Assembly (NCBI GenBank): GCA_017303735.1 | Contig: JAFLCF010000116.1 | Span: 1 to 14,377 of the forward strand | Source: Anaerolineae bacterium | GTDB lineage: Bacteria > Chloroflexota > Anaerolineae > Anaerolineales > Villigracilaceae | DNA length: 14,377 nt | Direction of reading: 5' to 3' | Part shown: positions 1 to 6,853 of the stretch, one piece after another | How the letters are laid out: every line of letters begins with the position of its first letter | Numbering within the stretch: the stretch's first letter is position 1 | Notes under the pieces: generated by a model | What the model was told of the DNA's origin: nothing | The model's input: only the letters and a program-made list of their open reading frames with translations | Databases searched by the model: none | Position numbers and translations under genes: made by a program

Positions 1-2
1 GC

Positions 3-1127
3 GAATCAGACCTCCCTGAGGAACTGCTAAACGGACTACAGACCAACTTCGACGATATCCGAGAGGCGGGCGTTAAAGCCATCATCCGCTTTGCCTACAA
101 TGAGGGACCGTATCCCGACACCGAACCAGACGCATCCAAATCTCAAATCTTGAAACACATCGAGCAGTTGACTCCGCTGCTGCAAACCAACACGGATGTC
201 ATCGCCTGGGTCGAAGCAGGTTTTATTGGCGCGTGGGGCGAGTGGCACACATCCACGAACGGACTGGATAACCTGCAAGACAAGCAGGAGATTCTCAACG
301 CCATTCTTGCCGCCATTCCGAATCGTTTTGTGCAAGTGCGTTACCCCGCCAACATCATCGAAATGTATCCAAGCCCAGATGATGCAGTGACTACACGAGT
401 CGCGCATCATAACGATTGCTTTCTCTCCAGCGAAACGGATGTGGGCACGTATGAGCGTAACGGCGAAAACACCATCGTGCGTGACCAAGCCTACCTCGCC
501 GAGTTGACTCGCTTCACGCCCATGAGCGGCGAGACCTGTGCCCCCTTCCCGCCTCGCTCAGAGTGTACGAATGCCATTCAAGAAATGGAACTGCTGCATT
601 TCTCTGCCATCAATGAGGCGTATCACAAAGGCATCATCCGCTCGTGGGAAGAAGGTGGCTGTTTGCAAGAGATCAGCGACCGCATGGGCTACCGCCTCGC
701 GTTGACCTCAGCAGACTTCAACGAACAAGTGCGCCCAGGCGGCACGCTAAATCTTGTTGTGAATCTAGAGAACAAAGGCTTTGCTTCAATCATCAATGAA
801 AGATTTTTATACATTGTTCTCTTCAACGACACCGAACGCTATGAAGTCCAAACTTCAATAGACCCGCGTGCATGGCAGCCTGGAACTTCATCATTCAATA
901 TTCAACTGCATATCCCATCGAACACTTATGAAGGCGAATATCAACTCGCGCTCTGGCTGCCCGATGCCTCAGAAACATTAAAAAGTAACCCGCTATACTC
1001 CGTTCATTTTGCTAATGAAAATATCTTCGATGAAGCCACAGGCTACAACAGTCTCGGCGTCATCAAGGTAAACAAAAATACAAGTGGAAACTATCAACGT
1101 GGAGATGAATTTGAGGTTATCAAATGA
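3..1127 (+). CDS. DUF4874/DUF4832 domain protein, 5' partial
   Basis: The reading frame is open from the first complete codon of the window, so the N terminus lies upstream. The visible part is 374 residues and ends at TGA 1125-1127. The first ~150 residues match, from memory, the DUF4874 pattern: 'VKAIIRFAYNEG' then 'WVEAGFIGAWGEWHTS', which resembles a TIM-barrel, glycosidase-like core. The rest fits DUF4832: 'MGYRLALTSADF' followed by a beta-sandwich-like stretch with 'LNLVVNLENKGFA'. No biochemical function is established for this family as far as I recall. A carbohydrate-active role is inferred from the fold-like pattern and the downstream GH4 and GH114 genes. The stop overlaps the next start (ATGA at 1124-1127), so the two are probably translationally coupled. 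Domain identity is fairly secure; function is not. Confidence 0.8.
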   Translation, partial: ESDLPEELLNGLQTNFDDIREAGVKAIIRFAYNEGPYPDTEPDASKSQILKHIEQLTPLLQTNTDVIAWVEAGFIGAWGEWHTSTNGLDNLQDKQEILNAILAAIPNRFVQVRYPANIIEMYPSPDDAVTTRVAHHNDCFLSSETDVGTYERNGENTIVRDQAYLAELTRFTPMSGETCAPFPPRSECTNAIQEMELLHFSAINEAYHKGIIRSWEEGGCLQEISDRMGYRLALTSADFNEQVRPGGTLNLVVNLENKGFASIINERFLYIVLFNDTERYEVQTSIDPRAWQPGTSSFNIQLHIPSNTYEGEYQLALWLPDASETLKSNPLYSVHFANENIFDEATGYNSLGVIKVNKNTSGNYQRGDEFEVIK

Positions 1128-1666
1128 CCGAGTTGCAAGTCCGCTTTATTCCCAAAGCAGAAATCACACCAGAACTTGACAGTAAAATCGACGCCCTGGA
1201 TAAACTCGCTTTTGCCGACGATGGCATTGACCTTGATCCTGAGTTCTCCAGAATTCGTTGGGCAGAGCCTGATTGGATGGCACTTGGTTTTATGGGTGAA
1301 GAATTGGTTACACAATTGTGTCTGCCCAAGCGAGAGATTTCGGTCGGTTCTGAAAAAGTTTGGGTGGCGGGTATCGGCGGGATGGCAACACATCCAAATC
1401 ACCACCATAAGGGATACGGCTCAAAGCTGCTTAGAGTGACAGAAACTTTTATGCGAGATGAGATGCATGTACCCTTTGGTTTGCTCATCTGCGCAGACGA
1501 GACCCGTCCGTTTTATGAACTTGCTCGCTGGCAAGTCGCAGCAGACTTGCTTGTTTATCATCAAGACAATGAACGAAAGATATTGCACACGTGTGTAATG
1601 ATCTTGCAGTTACAAGATCAAGCCTGGTTAGCAGGTGAAATCGACCTATGTGGCGCACCGTGGTAA
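1124..1666 (+). CDS. GNAT-family acetyltransferase, AAC(2')-like
   Basis: This 180-residue protein has a GNAT core. 'VAGIGGMATHPNHHHKGYG' (about residues 81-99) is beta-strand 4 followed by the acetyl-CoA pyrophosphate loop, here H-H-K-G-Y-G in place of the common R/Q-x-x-G-x-G/A. 'LLICADETRPFYELARW' (from about residue 120) is the later 'FYE..GW' element. The C-terminal 'EIDLCGAPW' resembles the end of proteins annotated as aminoglycoside 2'-N-acetyltransferase-like. GNAT enzymes move an acetyl group from acetyl-CoA to an amine. The substrate cannot be read from sequence, and resistance should not be assumed. In a locus that may handle galactosamine, an amino-sugar substrate is possible but speculative. 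The ATG lies inside the stop overlap with the upstream gene, consistent with coupling. Confidence 0.82.
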   Translation: MTELQVRFIPKAEITPELDSKIDALDKLAFADDGIDLDPEFSRIRWAEPDWMALGFMGEELVTQLCLPKREISVGSEKVWVAGIGGMATHPNHHHKGYGSKLLRVTETFMRDEMHVPFGLLICADETRPFYELARWQVAADLLVYHQDNERKILHTCVMILQLQDQAWLAGEIDLCGAPW

Positions 1667-1717
1667 TCAAATGTAATCACACATAAACACTTGACACTAG
1701 TATAAGGAGAAAAAAAC
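1667..1717 (+). promoter_or_regulatory. GNAT-GH4 gap with strong Shine-Dalgarno
   Basis: AAGGAG at 1704-1709 lies 8 nt before the ATG at 1718 and is the clearest ribosome binding site on the + strand of the window. A TTGACA at 1691-1696 looks like a -35 box, but the next TATAAG (1701-1706) is only 4 bp away and overlaps the ribosome site. I therefore do not call a sigma-70 promoter here. No terminator hairpin is visible, so read-through from upstream is likely. Confidence 0.6.
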
Positions 1718-3031
1718 ATGCCCAAAATCACTTTCATCGGCGCAGGCAGCACCGTCTTCGCCAAAAACCTACTCGCAGACATTCTCGCCTTCCCCGAGCT
1801 TGCCAACTCCACCATCAGCCTGATGGACATTGACCCTGTACGCCTCAAAACGACCGAGATTGTGGCGCACAAGATCGCGGACTTCTTCGGCGCGAAACCG
1901 AAGATCGAAGCCACCCTCGACCGCCGCGCCGCCCTCGATGGAGCAGACTATGCCATCAGCATGTTCCAGGTCGGCGGCTACAAACCCAGCACCGTCATTG
2001 ATTTTGAAATTCCCAAAAAATACGGCATCAAACAAACCATCGCCGATACACTGGGCATCGGCGGCATCATGCGCGGACTACGCACCATCCCAGTCTTTCT
2101 CGACATCTGCAAAGACATGGAAGCGGTCTGCCCCGATGTGACCTTCCTGCAATACGTCAACCCGATGGCAATGAACACCTGGGCGATCAACCGCGCCAGC
2201 AAAATCAAAACCGTCGGCTTGTGTCACAGCGTGCAAGGGACAGCCGAAGTTCTTGCCGAAGACATCGGCGTGCCCATCAATGAAATCAATTACATCTGCG
2301 CGGGCATCAACCACATGGCGTTCTATCTCAAATTCGAACGCAATGGTGAAGATCTTTATCCGAAGATTCGTAAAGCCGCAGAAGCAAAATCGTATGCGCG
2401 TGGCTATCGCAACCTTGCCAACCATGTCCGCTATGAAGTCTTCAAACGCACGGGCTACTTTGTCACCGAGTCGAGCGAGCACTTTAGTGAATATGTGCCG
2501 TGGTTCATCAAACAAAACCGTCCCGACCTGCTCGAAGAGTTTGAAATTCCCGTTGATGAATACATCACACGTTGTGAAATTCAAATCGCCGAATGGGAAG
2601 CCGACAAAGCCGCGCTCGAACGCGGTGAACTGAACGAGTCCTACGAACGCAGTCAGGAATATGGCTCGCTCATCATCCACTCGCTTGAAACGGGCACGCC
2701 GCGCGTTGTCTATGGCAACGTCGCCAACAATAATCTCATCGACAACCTCCCGCAGGGCTGCTGTGTCGAAGTCCCTGTGCTGGTTGATAAAAGCGGATTG
2801 CAGCCCACGCACATCGGCAAGATGCCGCCGCATCTCGCCGCCATGCAACAGACCAACATCAACGTCCAGTCGCTCGTCGTCGAAGCCGCGCTCACCCGCA
2901 AACGCGAACACATCTATCACGCCGCCATGCTCGACCCGCACACCGCCGCCGAACTCAGCCTCGACCAAATCTGGTCGCTCGTCGACGAACTCATCACAGC
3001 CCACGGCGACATGCTCCCCGAATATCAATGA
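1718..3031 (+). CDS. melA: GH4 alpha-galactosidase/alpha-glucosidase (MelA-type)
   Basis: The 437-residue length is normal for glycoside hydrolase family 4. Enzymes of this family use NAD+ and a divalent metal (usually Mn2+) and cleave by a redox/elimination route rather than by classical acid-base hydrolysis. 'FIGAGSTVF' (6-14) is the Rossmann dinucleotide loop and D38 in 'MDID' follows strand 2. 'VNPM' (147-150), C169-H170 in 'GLCHSVQGT' and H199 in 'AGINHMAFY' are at the positions of the GH4 metal ligands. The C-terminal 'NNNLIDNLPQGCCVEVPVLVD' region is typical of the MelA branch. The enzyme should be cytoplasmic, as there is no signal peptide. Galactoside versus glucoside preference cannot be fixed from sequence; neighbouring tagatose-type genes favour alpha-galactosides or alpha-galactosaminides. 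The stop overlaps the GH114 start (ATGA 3028-3031). Confidence 0.92.
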   Translation: MPKITFIGAGSTVFAKNLLADILAFPELANSTISLMDIDPVRLKTTEIVAHKIADFFGAKPKIEATLDRRAALDGADYAISMFQVGGYKPSTVIDFEIPKKYGIKQTIADTLGIGGIMRGLRTIPVFLDICKDMEAVCPDVTFLQYVNPMAMNTWAINRASKIKTVGLCHSVQGTAEVLAEDIGVPINEINYICAGINHMAFYLKFERNGEDLYPKIRKAAEAKSYARGYRNLANHVRYEVFKRTGYFVTESSEHFSEYVPWFIKQNRPDLLEEFEIPVDEYITRCEIQIAEWEADKAALERGELNESYERSQEYGSLIIHSLETGTPRVVYGNVANNNLIDNLPQGCCVEVPVLVDKSGLQPTHIGKMPPHLAAMQQTNINVQSLVVEAALTRKREHIYHAAMLDPHTAAELSLDQIWSLVDELITAHGDMLPEYQ

Positions 3032-3888
3032 GACGCGCACTGACTCTCTTTCTTCTTTCATCTTTTCTCTTCGGATGTAACCCCGCTTCCGACTCACCCA
3101 AGCCTGATTCTGCCTCGACGGAGATTTCCACCCTCATGCCTCAACCTGAAACCTTCAACCTACAACCTGCAACCAATTGGTGGCACCCCAAACCTGGACT
3201 CACCTGGCAATGGCAGATCGGCAACGACGACATAGACACCTCCATCGAAGCCGATGTCTACGACATTGACCTGTACGTCGACCAAGCCATCATCGATGAA
3301 CTACACGCCAAAGGACGCAAAGTCATCTGCTACATCAGCGTCGGCTCATGGGAAGATTGGCGACCCGACAAAGACCAATTCCCAGCCGAGATTTTGGGCA
3401 AAGACTATGACGGCTGGAAAGGCGAACGCTGGCTCGACATTCGCCAGATCGACAAACTTGCGCCCATCCTGCTCGCCCGCCTTGACCTGTGCCAAGCCAA
3501 AGGCTTCGACGCCCTCGAACCCGACAACATGGAAATCTACACCAACAACACAGGCTTCCCGCTCACCTACGCAGACCAGTTGAAGTTCGCCCTCTGGCTC
3601 GCAGACGAAGCCCACAAACGCGGGCTCGCCATCGGGCAAAAGAATGCCGCCGATCAAGTGAAGGAACTCGTGAACATCTACGATTTCGCCATCACCGAAG
3701 ACTACTTCTACTACAACGAAGCCGAAAAGATGCTTCCGTATATTGAAGCAGGCAAACCCGTCTTCGCCGCCGAATACACCGACCTGCCTGGCGACTTCGC
3801 CGCCTTTTGCGAAAAATCCAAACAACTCAACTTCAGCACCATCCTCAAAAAACGCGGATTGGATGCCTGGATACAAACCTGCCCGTAA
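3028..3888 (+). CDS. GH114-family lipoprotein (polygalactosaminidase-like)
   Basis: Residues 1-17 form a lipoprotein signal: MRR, a hydrophobic stretch and the lipobox L-F-G-C with Cys17. A polar linker of about 30 residues follows, then the catalytic domain from about residue 50 to the end. The domain shows the GH114 pattern as I recall it: 'TWQWQIGNDDID', 'VYDIDLY', 'KGRKVICYISVGSWEDWRPD', 'WLDIRQ', 'KGFDALEPDN', 'GFPLTYADQL' and 'ITEDYFYY'. GH114 contains endo-alpha-1,4-polygalactosaminidases, and acidic residues in 'EPDN' and 'TEDY' are plausible catalytic candidates. It would act outside the cell, anchored to the membrane. The start is the ATG overlapping the melA stop. Linker residues 38-50 are encoded by a 7-bp tandem repeat that also occurs outside coding sequence downstream. 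The family call is strong; the exact substrate is inferred. Confidence 0.88.
   Translation: MRRALTLFLLSSFLFGCNPASDSPKPDSASTEISTLMPQPETFNLQPATNWWHPKPGLTWQWQIGNDDIDTSIEADVYDIDLYVDQAIIDELHAKGRKVICYISVGSWEDWRPDKDQFPAEILGKDYDGWKGERWLDIRQIDKLAPILLARLDLCQAKGFDALEPDNMEIYTNNTGFPLTYADQLKFALWLADEAHKRGLAIGQKNAADQVKELVNIYDFAITEDYFYYNEAEKMLPYIEAGKPVFAAEYTDLPGDFAAFCEKSKQLNFSTILKKRGLDAWIQTCP
3143..3174 (+). repeat. 7-bp tandem repeat inside lipoprotein linker
   Basis: Units AACCTGA, AACCTTC, AACCTAC, AACCTGC and a partial AACC follow without gaps (about 4.6 copies). They are translated as 'QPETFNLQPATN', between the lipobox and the GH114 domain. A 20-nt stretch (3142-3161) recurs exactly at 3940-3959 in the intergenic region behind the same gene. 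Confidence 0.85.
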
Positions 3889-3891
3889 ATC

Positions 3892-3983
3892 GTTTACAAG
3901 TTACAGGTTGAATGTTGAAAGTAAAAACCTGCAACTTGCCAACCTGAAACCTTCAACCTGACACCTGGGACCTGATACATGAA
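3892..3983 (+). repeat. Inverted array of 7-bp AACCTGA-type repeats
   Basis: From 3892 to 3916 the units lie in reverse orientation (read on the - strand: AACATTC, AACCTGT, AACTTGT). After the AT-rich spacer 3917-3925 they run forward: AACCTGC, AACTTGC, (C), AACCTGA, AACCTTC, AACCTGA, CACCTGG, GACCTGA, TACATGA. The last unit contains the ATG of the aldolase gene. This array fills essentially the whole gap between the GH114 and aldolase genes. Confidence 0.85.
3897..3938 (+). other. Potential RNA hairpin in the heptad array
   Basis: Arms CAAGTTACAGGTT (3897-3909) and AACCTGCAACTTG (3926-3938) pair over 13 bp with a single A/C mismatch and a 16-nt loop. No T-run follows, so it does not look like an intrinsic terminator. 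It could instead act as an mRNA-stability or attenuating structure inside the operon. Confidence 0.55.
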
Positions 3984-4923
3984 ACCAATTACCATCGGCA
4001 AACTCCGCGGACTGCAACAGATCGCCTCTGCACGCGGCACCTTCACCGCCCTCGCCCTCGACCATCGCCAGAACCTGCGTAAAGCCAACCCAGCATTCGT
4101 AGACGATGCTGAACTCTCTCGCTTTAAGCTGGATGTAACTTCAACCCTTGCCTCAGAAGCCACGTCCGTTCTGCTTGATCCCGAAGTCTCTGCTGCGCAA
4201 GCCGTGGCGCAAGGCGTCATTCCCAATCACGTTGGTTTGGTCGTCGCTCTCGAATCGACAGGTTATACAGGTGACTCGTCCGCCCGCAAAGCGCAGATCA
4301 TCCCAGGCTGGAATGTGGAAAAAGCCAAACGCATGGGCGCATCTGCCATCAAGTTACTCGTCTACTATCACCCCGACTCACCCACTGCCAAAGAGACCGA
4401 AGACTTTACAAAAAACATTGCGGATGAATGTGCCAAACACGATCTTGCGCTGATGCTCGAGCCCTTGTCCTATTCGCTCAACGACAAGAAACTTTCATCC
4501 GAAGAAAAAAGATATGTCGTGGTCGAAAGCGCCAAACGCCTCACGCCTCTCGGCGCAGACATTCTCAAAGCCGAGTTCCCTCTTGATGTCGCTGAATCAG
4601 ACCAAACTTTATGGAAATCAGCCTGTGAAGAAATTTCATCGGCAACCAACATCCCGTGGATTCTCCTCTCTGCCGCGGTCGAGTACGAAACCTTTGTGCA
4701 ACAGGTTGTGGTTGCCTGTAACGCAGGCGCCAGCGGCATCGCCGTCGGTCGTGCGGTTTGGAAGGAAGCTGTCACCATGGGTAGTGAGGAACGTGTTGAA
4801 TTTCTGCGCACGGTCGGACAGCAGCGTATTTCACGCCTCACATCGTTGTGTCATGCGCTTGCCAAACCATTTCATGATTTTTATCAAGCCGAAGCGCCAT
4901 TCGATTGGCATAGAACCTACTAA
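3979..4923 (+). CDS. lacD: LacD-type tagatose-1,6-bisphosphate aldolase
   Basis: This 314-residue class I aldolase belongs to the LacD family (S. aureus LacD is about 326 residues). LacD splits tagatose 1,6-bisphosphate, and less selectively related ketohexose bisphosphates, into DHAP and glyceraldehyde 3-phosphate through a lysine Schiff base. 'FTALALDHRQNLR' (22-34) and 'SVLLDPEVS' (63-71) open the barrel. 'SAIKLLVYYHP' (122-132) and 'ADILKAEFPLD' (193-203) carry the conserved lysines; K197 matches the Schiff-base lysine (K205 in LacD). The family also contains sulfofructosephosphate aldolase (YihT), so a sulfosugar substrate cannot be formally excluded, but the neighbours do not favour it. 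The ATG lies in the last heptad unit and only a weak GGGA (3967-3970) precedes it. Two PfkB-type kinases follow, which could make its substrate. Confidence 0.85.
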   Translation: MKPITIGKLRGLQQIASARGTFTALALDHRQNLRKANPAFVDDAELSRFKLDVTSTLASEATSVLLDPEVSAAQAVAQGVIPNHVGLVVALESTGYTGDSSARKAQIIPGWNVEKAKRMGASAIKLLVYYHPDSPTAKETEDFTKNIADECAKHDLALMLEPLSYSLNDKKLSSEEKRYVVVESAKRLTPLGADILKAEFPLDVAESDQTLWKSACEEISSATNIPWILLSAAVEYETFVQQVVVACNAGASGIAVGRAVWKEAVTMGSEERVEFLRTVGQQRISRLTSLCHALAKPFHDFYQAEAPFDWHRTY

Positions 4924-4952
4924 CCTGATACCGTAACATGAAACCTGAAACC
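4922..4952 (+). repeat. 7-bp repeats spanning stop and start codons
   Basis: Degenerate units AACCTGA (4922-4928), TACCGTA (4929-4935), AACATGA (4935-4941, sharing one base) and AACCTGA (4942-4948), then AACC, bridge the aldolase stop and the start of the kinase gene. The kinase ATG (4938) is positions 4-6 of the AACATGA unit, the same phase as the aldolase ATG in TACATGA. No Shine-Dalgarno sequence is visible before this ATG. Confidence 0.75.
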
Positions 4953-5861
4953 CAATACGATCTCCTCGTTGCTGGCGAGATCAACCCCGACCTGATCCTT
5001 TCAGGCAATGTCAAACCTGAATTTGGTCAGGTTGAAAAGATCGTAGATGATGCAAAGCTAACCGTCGGTTCATCTTCCGTGATATTTGCATGTGGTGCGG
5101 CGCGTCTGGGACTCAAGGTCGCTTTTGTTGGCATTTGTGGTGATGATGTGTTTGGCAGATTCATGCTTGCTGAAATGTCCAAGCGCGGTGTGGATGTGAG
5201 TCATGTGATCATTCGCGCTGACGGACAAACGGGACTCAGCGTGATTCTGAATCAACAATCTGACCGCGCGATTCTGACTCACTCTGGCTTGATCGCTGAA
5301 CTCCAAGCCTCCGATGTCGCTGATAGTTTACTAGCGCAAGCGCGTCACTTGCATGTGGCAAGTTACTTCCTGCAAACCAAACTCCAACCCGATCTGCCTG
5401 CTCTTTTCAAACGCGCCCATGCCCTTGGACTATCCACTTCATTGGATACAAATTACGACCCATCTGAAAAATGGATGGGCTTTGACGAACTACTAGCCGT
5501 CACCAATGTCTTCCTGCCAAACGAAGCCGAAGCGGAGTCGCTCACAGGCGCAGAGAATGTTGAAGAAGCAGCGACCAGGCTTGGGTCAAAGGTGGAGGCG
5601 CTGGCAATTAAGTTGGGAAAAGATGGAGCGTTGGGAATGTCGAAGAGTCAGAGAGTCCAAGTGGAAAGCATTCCAGTAAATGTAATGGATACTGTTGGCG
5701 CAGGTGACTCGTTCGATGCAGGTTTTATTTATGGCTATTTGAATGGCTGGGAGTTGGAAAAATCTTTGCGACTGGCTTGTGTGTGCGGAGCGTTATCCAC
5801 GCAACAAGCAGGCGGCACGAACGGACAACCAACTCTGGAAGAGGCGATGAAATATTTATGA
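4938..5861 (+). CDS. PfkB-family carbohydrate kinase
   Basis: A 307-residue ribokinase-fold sugar kinase. '[11 protein letters not shown]' (11-21) and '[16 protein letters not shown]' (43-58) form the N-terminal substrate region. '[13 protein letters not shown]' (167-179) and '[13 protein letters not shown]' (192-204) are the middle PfkB elements. '[13 protein letters not shown]' (251-263) is PfkB signature 2, with D257 as catalytic base and the anion hole before it. The enzyme phosphorylates a hydroxyl of a sugar or sugar acid with ATP. Placed between a LacD-type aldolase and a phosphohexose-kinase-like gene, it may add the first phosphate to a free hexose, but substrate is inference. The first few residues (MKPET) come from the heptad repeat, and the conserved fold starts just after them. 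Its TGA overlaps the next ATG (5858-5861). Confidence 0.88.
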   Translation: MKPETQYDLLVAGEINPDLILSGNVKPEFGQVEKIVDDAKLTVGSSSVIFACGAARLGLKVAFVGICGDDVFGRFMLAEMSKRGVDVSHVIIRADGQTGLSVILNQQSDRAILTHSGLIAELQASDVADSLLAQARHLHVASYFLQTKLQPDLPALFKRAHALGLSTSLDTNYDPSEKWMGFDELLAVTNVFLPNEAEAESLTGAENVEEAATRLGSKVEALAIKLGKDGALGMSKSQRVQVESIPVNVMDTVGAGDSFDAGFIYGYLNGWELEKSLRLACVCGALSTQQAGGTNGQPTLEEAMKYL

Positions 5862-6787
5862 TCCTTTGTGTAACGCCCAACCCCGCCATTGACCGCACAT
5901 TGCATGTGAAGACTTTGCATGCTGGCGAAGTCCATCGTGCGGATAAAATACTGGCAGCCGCAGGCGGCAAAGGACTAAATGTAGCACGTACCATTAACGC
6001 ATTGGGTGGCACATCGCTTTGTCTGGGGCTGATCGGCGGTCACACAGGAAATCTGTTGGAAGAGCTAGCCGATCACGAAGGCTTATCTTCACATTGGACG
6101 CGGGCAAAGAATGAGACACGCACTTGCATCATTCTAGTGGAAGACGTCAAAGATGCCACCGTAATCAACGATCCCGGCGCGAACGTAACCGCAGAAGAAT
6201 GCGAGATATTTGTACATGATATCTGGCAACAAGCAGAGCCGCATCAACTCGTTTGCATAAGCGGAAGTCTGCCGCCCGGGTTTTCATTGGATATTTTTGA
6301 AGCCTTATTAAGAGGGCTTGTAAAAAAAGGAAAGTCTGTATGGGTGGATACAAGTGGCACGGCATTAAAGACAGCACTGAAACTGCACGGTCTGAACATC
6401 AAGGTCAATGCAGCCGAGTTGAGTGACGCCTTAGGAATGGAAATTTCAAATGGAGATCAAGCCATACATGTAAGCAAACAATTATTGAAAGATGGCATTT
6501 CATCTGCTGTAGTAACACTTGGAAAAGATGGTGCAGTCTTGACTACTTCTTCGGGCACATGGATTGCGTACCCACCTGTAATCAAGGTGGTCAGCAGCGT
6601 TGGCAGTGGAGATGCATTTTTGGGCGGCTTGGCATTTGCACTTGACACAGGGCATCCGCCTGATGTATCTCTGCGACACGGCATAGCTGCAGGTGCAGCA
6701 AACGCCCTCAACTTTGGCGGAGGCAGAGTGAACAGGAATGAATTTGAAAAAATGTTTAAGTCGGTTGGTACGTCCGCTCAATTATGA
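5858..6787 (+). CDS. 1-phosphofructokinase/tagatose-6-P kinase family
   Basis: A 310-residue PfkB-fold enzyme of the FruK/LacC branch. '[16 protein letters not shown]' (2-17) is the diagnostic N terminus and 'AAAGGKGLNVARTINALGG' (33-51) is PfkB signature 1. 'CISGSLPPGF' (133-142) and 'SSVGSGDAFLGGLAF' (246-260, D252 as catalytic base) complete the site. Members phosphorylate fructose 1-phosphate or tagatose 6-phosphate to the 1,6-bisphosphate, the substrate class of the aldolase two genes upstream. That linkage favours a LacC-like role, but FruK activity cannot be ruled out. I chose ATG 5858, which overlaps the previous stop (ATGA) and begins directly at the conserved N terminus. An in-frame ATG at 5777 would add 27 unrelated residues encoded by the previous gene's sequence. 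Confidence 0.88.
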   Translation: MILCVTPNPAIDRTLHVKTLHAGEVHRADKILAAAGGKGLNVARTINALGGTSLCLGLIGGHTGNLLEELADHEGLSSHWTRAKNETRTCIILVEDVKDATVINDPGANVTAEECEIFVHDIWQQAEPHQLVCISGSLPPGFSLDIFEALLRGLVKKGKSVWVDTSGTALKTALKLHGLNIKVNAAELSDALGMEISNGDQAIHVSKQLLKDGISSAVVTLGKDGAVLTTSSGTWIAYPPVIKVVSSVGSGDAFLGGLAFALDTGHPPDVSLRHGIAAGAANALNFGGGRVNRNEFEKMFKSVGTSAQL

Positions 6788-6853
6788 TGAACGAGAAATA
6801 GCCTAACCAAAATTTGAATTGATAATCCTTTCGGCGCACCGTGTATAAAATAT
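6788..6853. other. Convergent intergenic gap
   Basis: These 66 bp separate the 3' ends of the + operon and the - operon. I see no GC-rich hairpin followed by a T-run on either strand, so termination here is unexplained or Rho-like. Confidence 0.5.

Noticed and set aside
1691..1706. TTGACA and TATAAG before the GH4 gene as a promoter
   Set aside because: The spacing is 4 bp instead of 16-18 bp, and no other -10 or -35 partner fits.
2078..3097. Long open frame on the - strand opposite the GH4 gene
   Set aside because: It is antisense to a strongly conserved GH4 gene and its translation is valine- and phenylalanine-rich without recognisable motifs. The C-rich third codon positions of the GH4 gene explain the lack of stops.
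3346..3876. Open frame on the - strand opposite the GH114 gene
   Set aside because: It has the same codon-bias cause, low-complexity composition, and lies entirely within a conserved coding region.
3892..3983. CRISPR-like array
   Set aside because: Units are 7 bp, degenerate, without spacers and in both orientations. There are no long repeats with unique spacers and no cas genes.
3979..6787. Sulfoglycolytic (YihT/YihV-type) operon
   Set aside because: The aldolase and PfkB families are shared with that pathway, but there is no GH31 sulfoquinovosidase, isomerase or sulfolactaldehyde reductase. GH4 and a FruK/LacC-type kinase point to tagatose or fructose bisphosphate chemistry.
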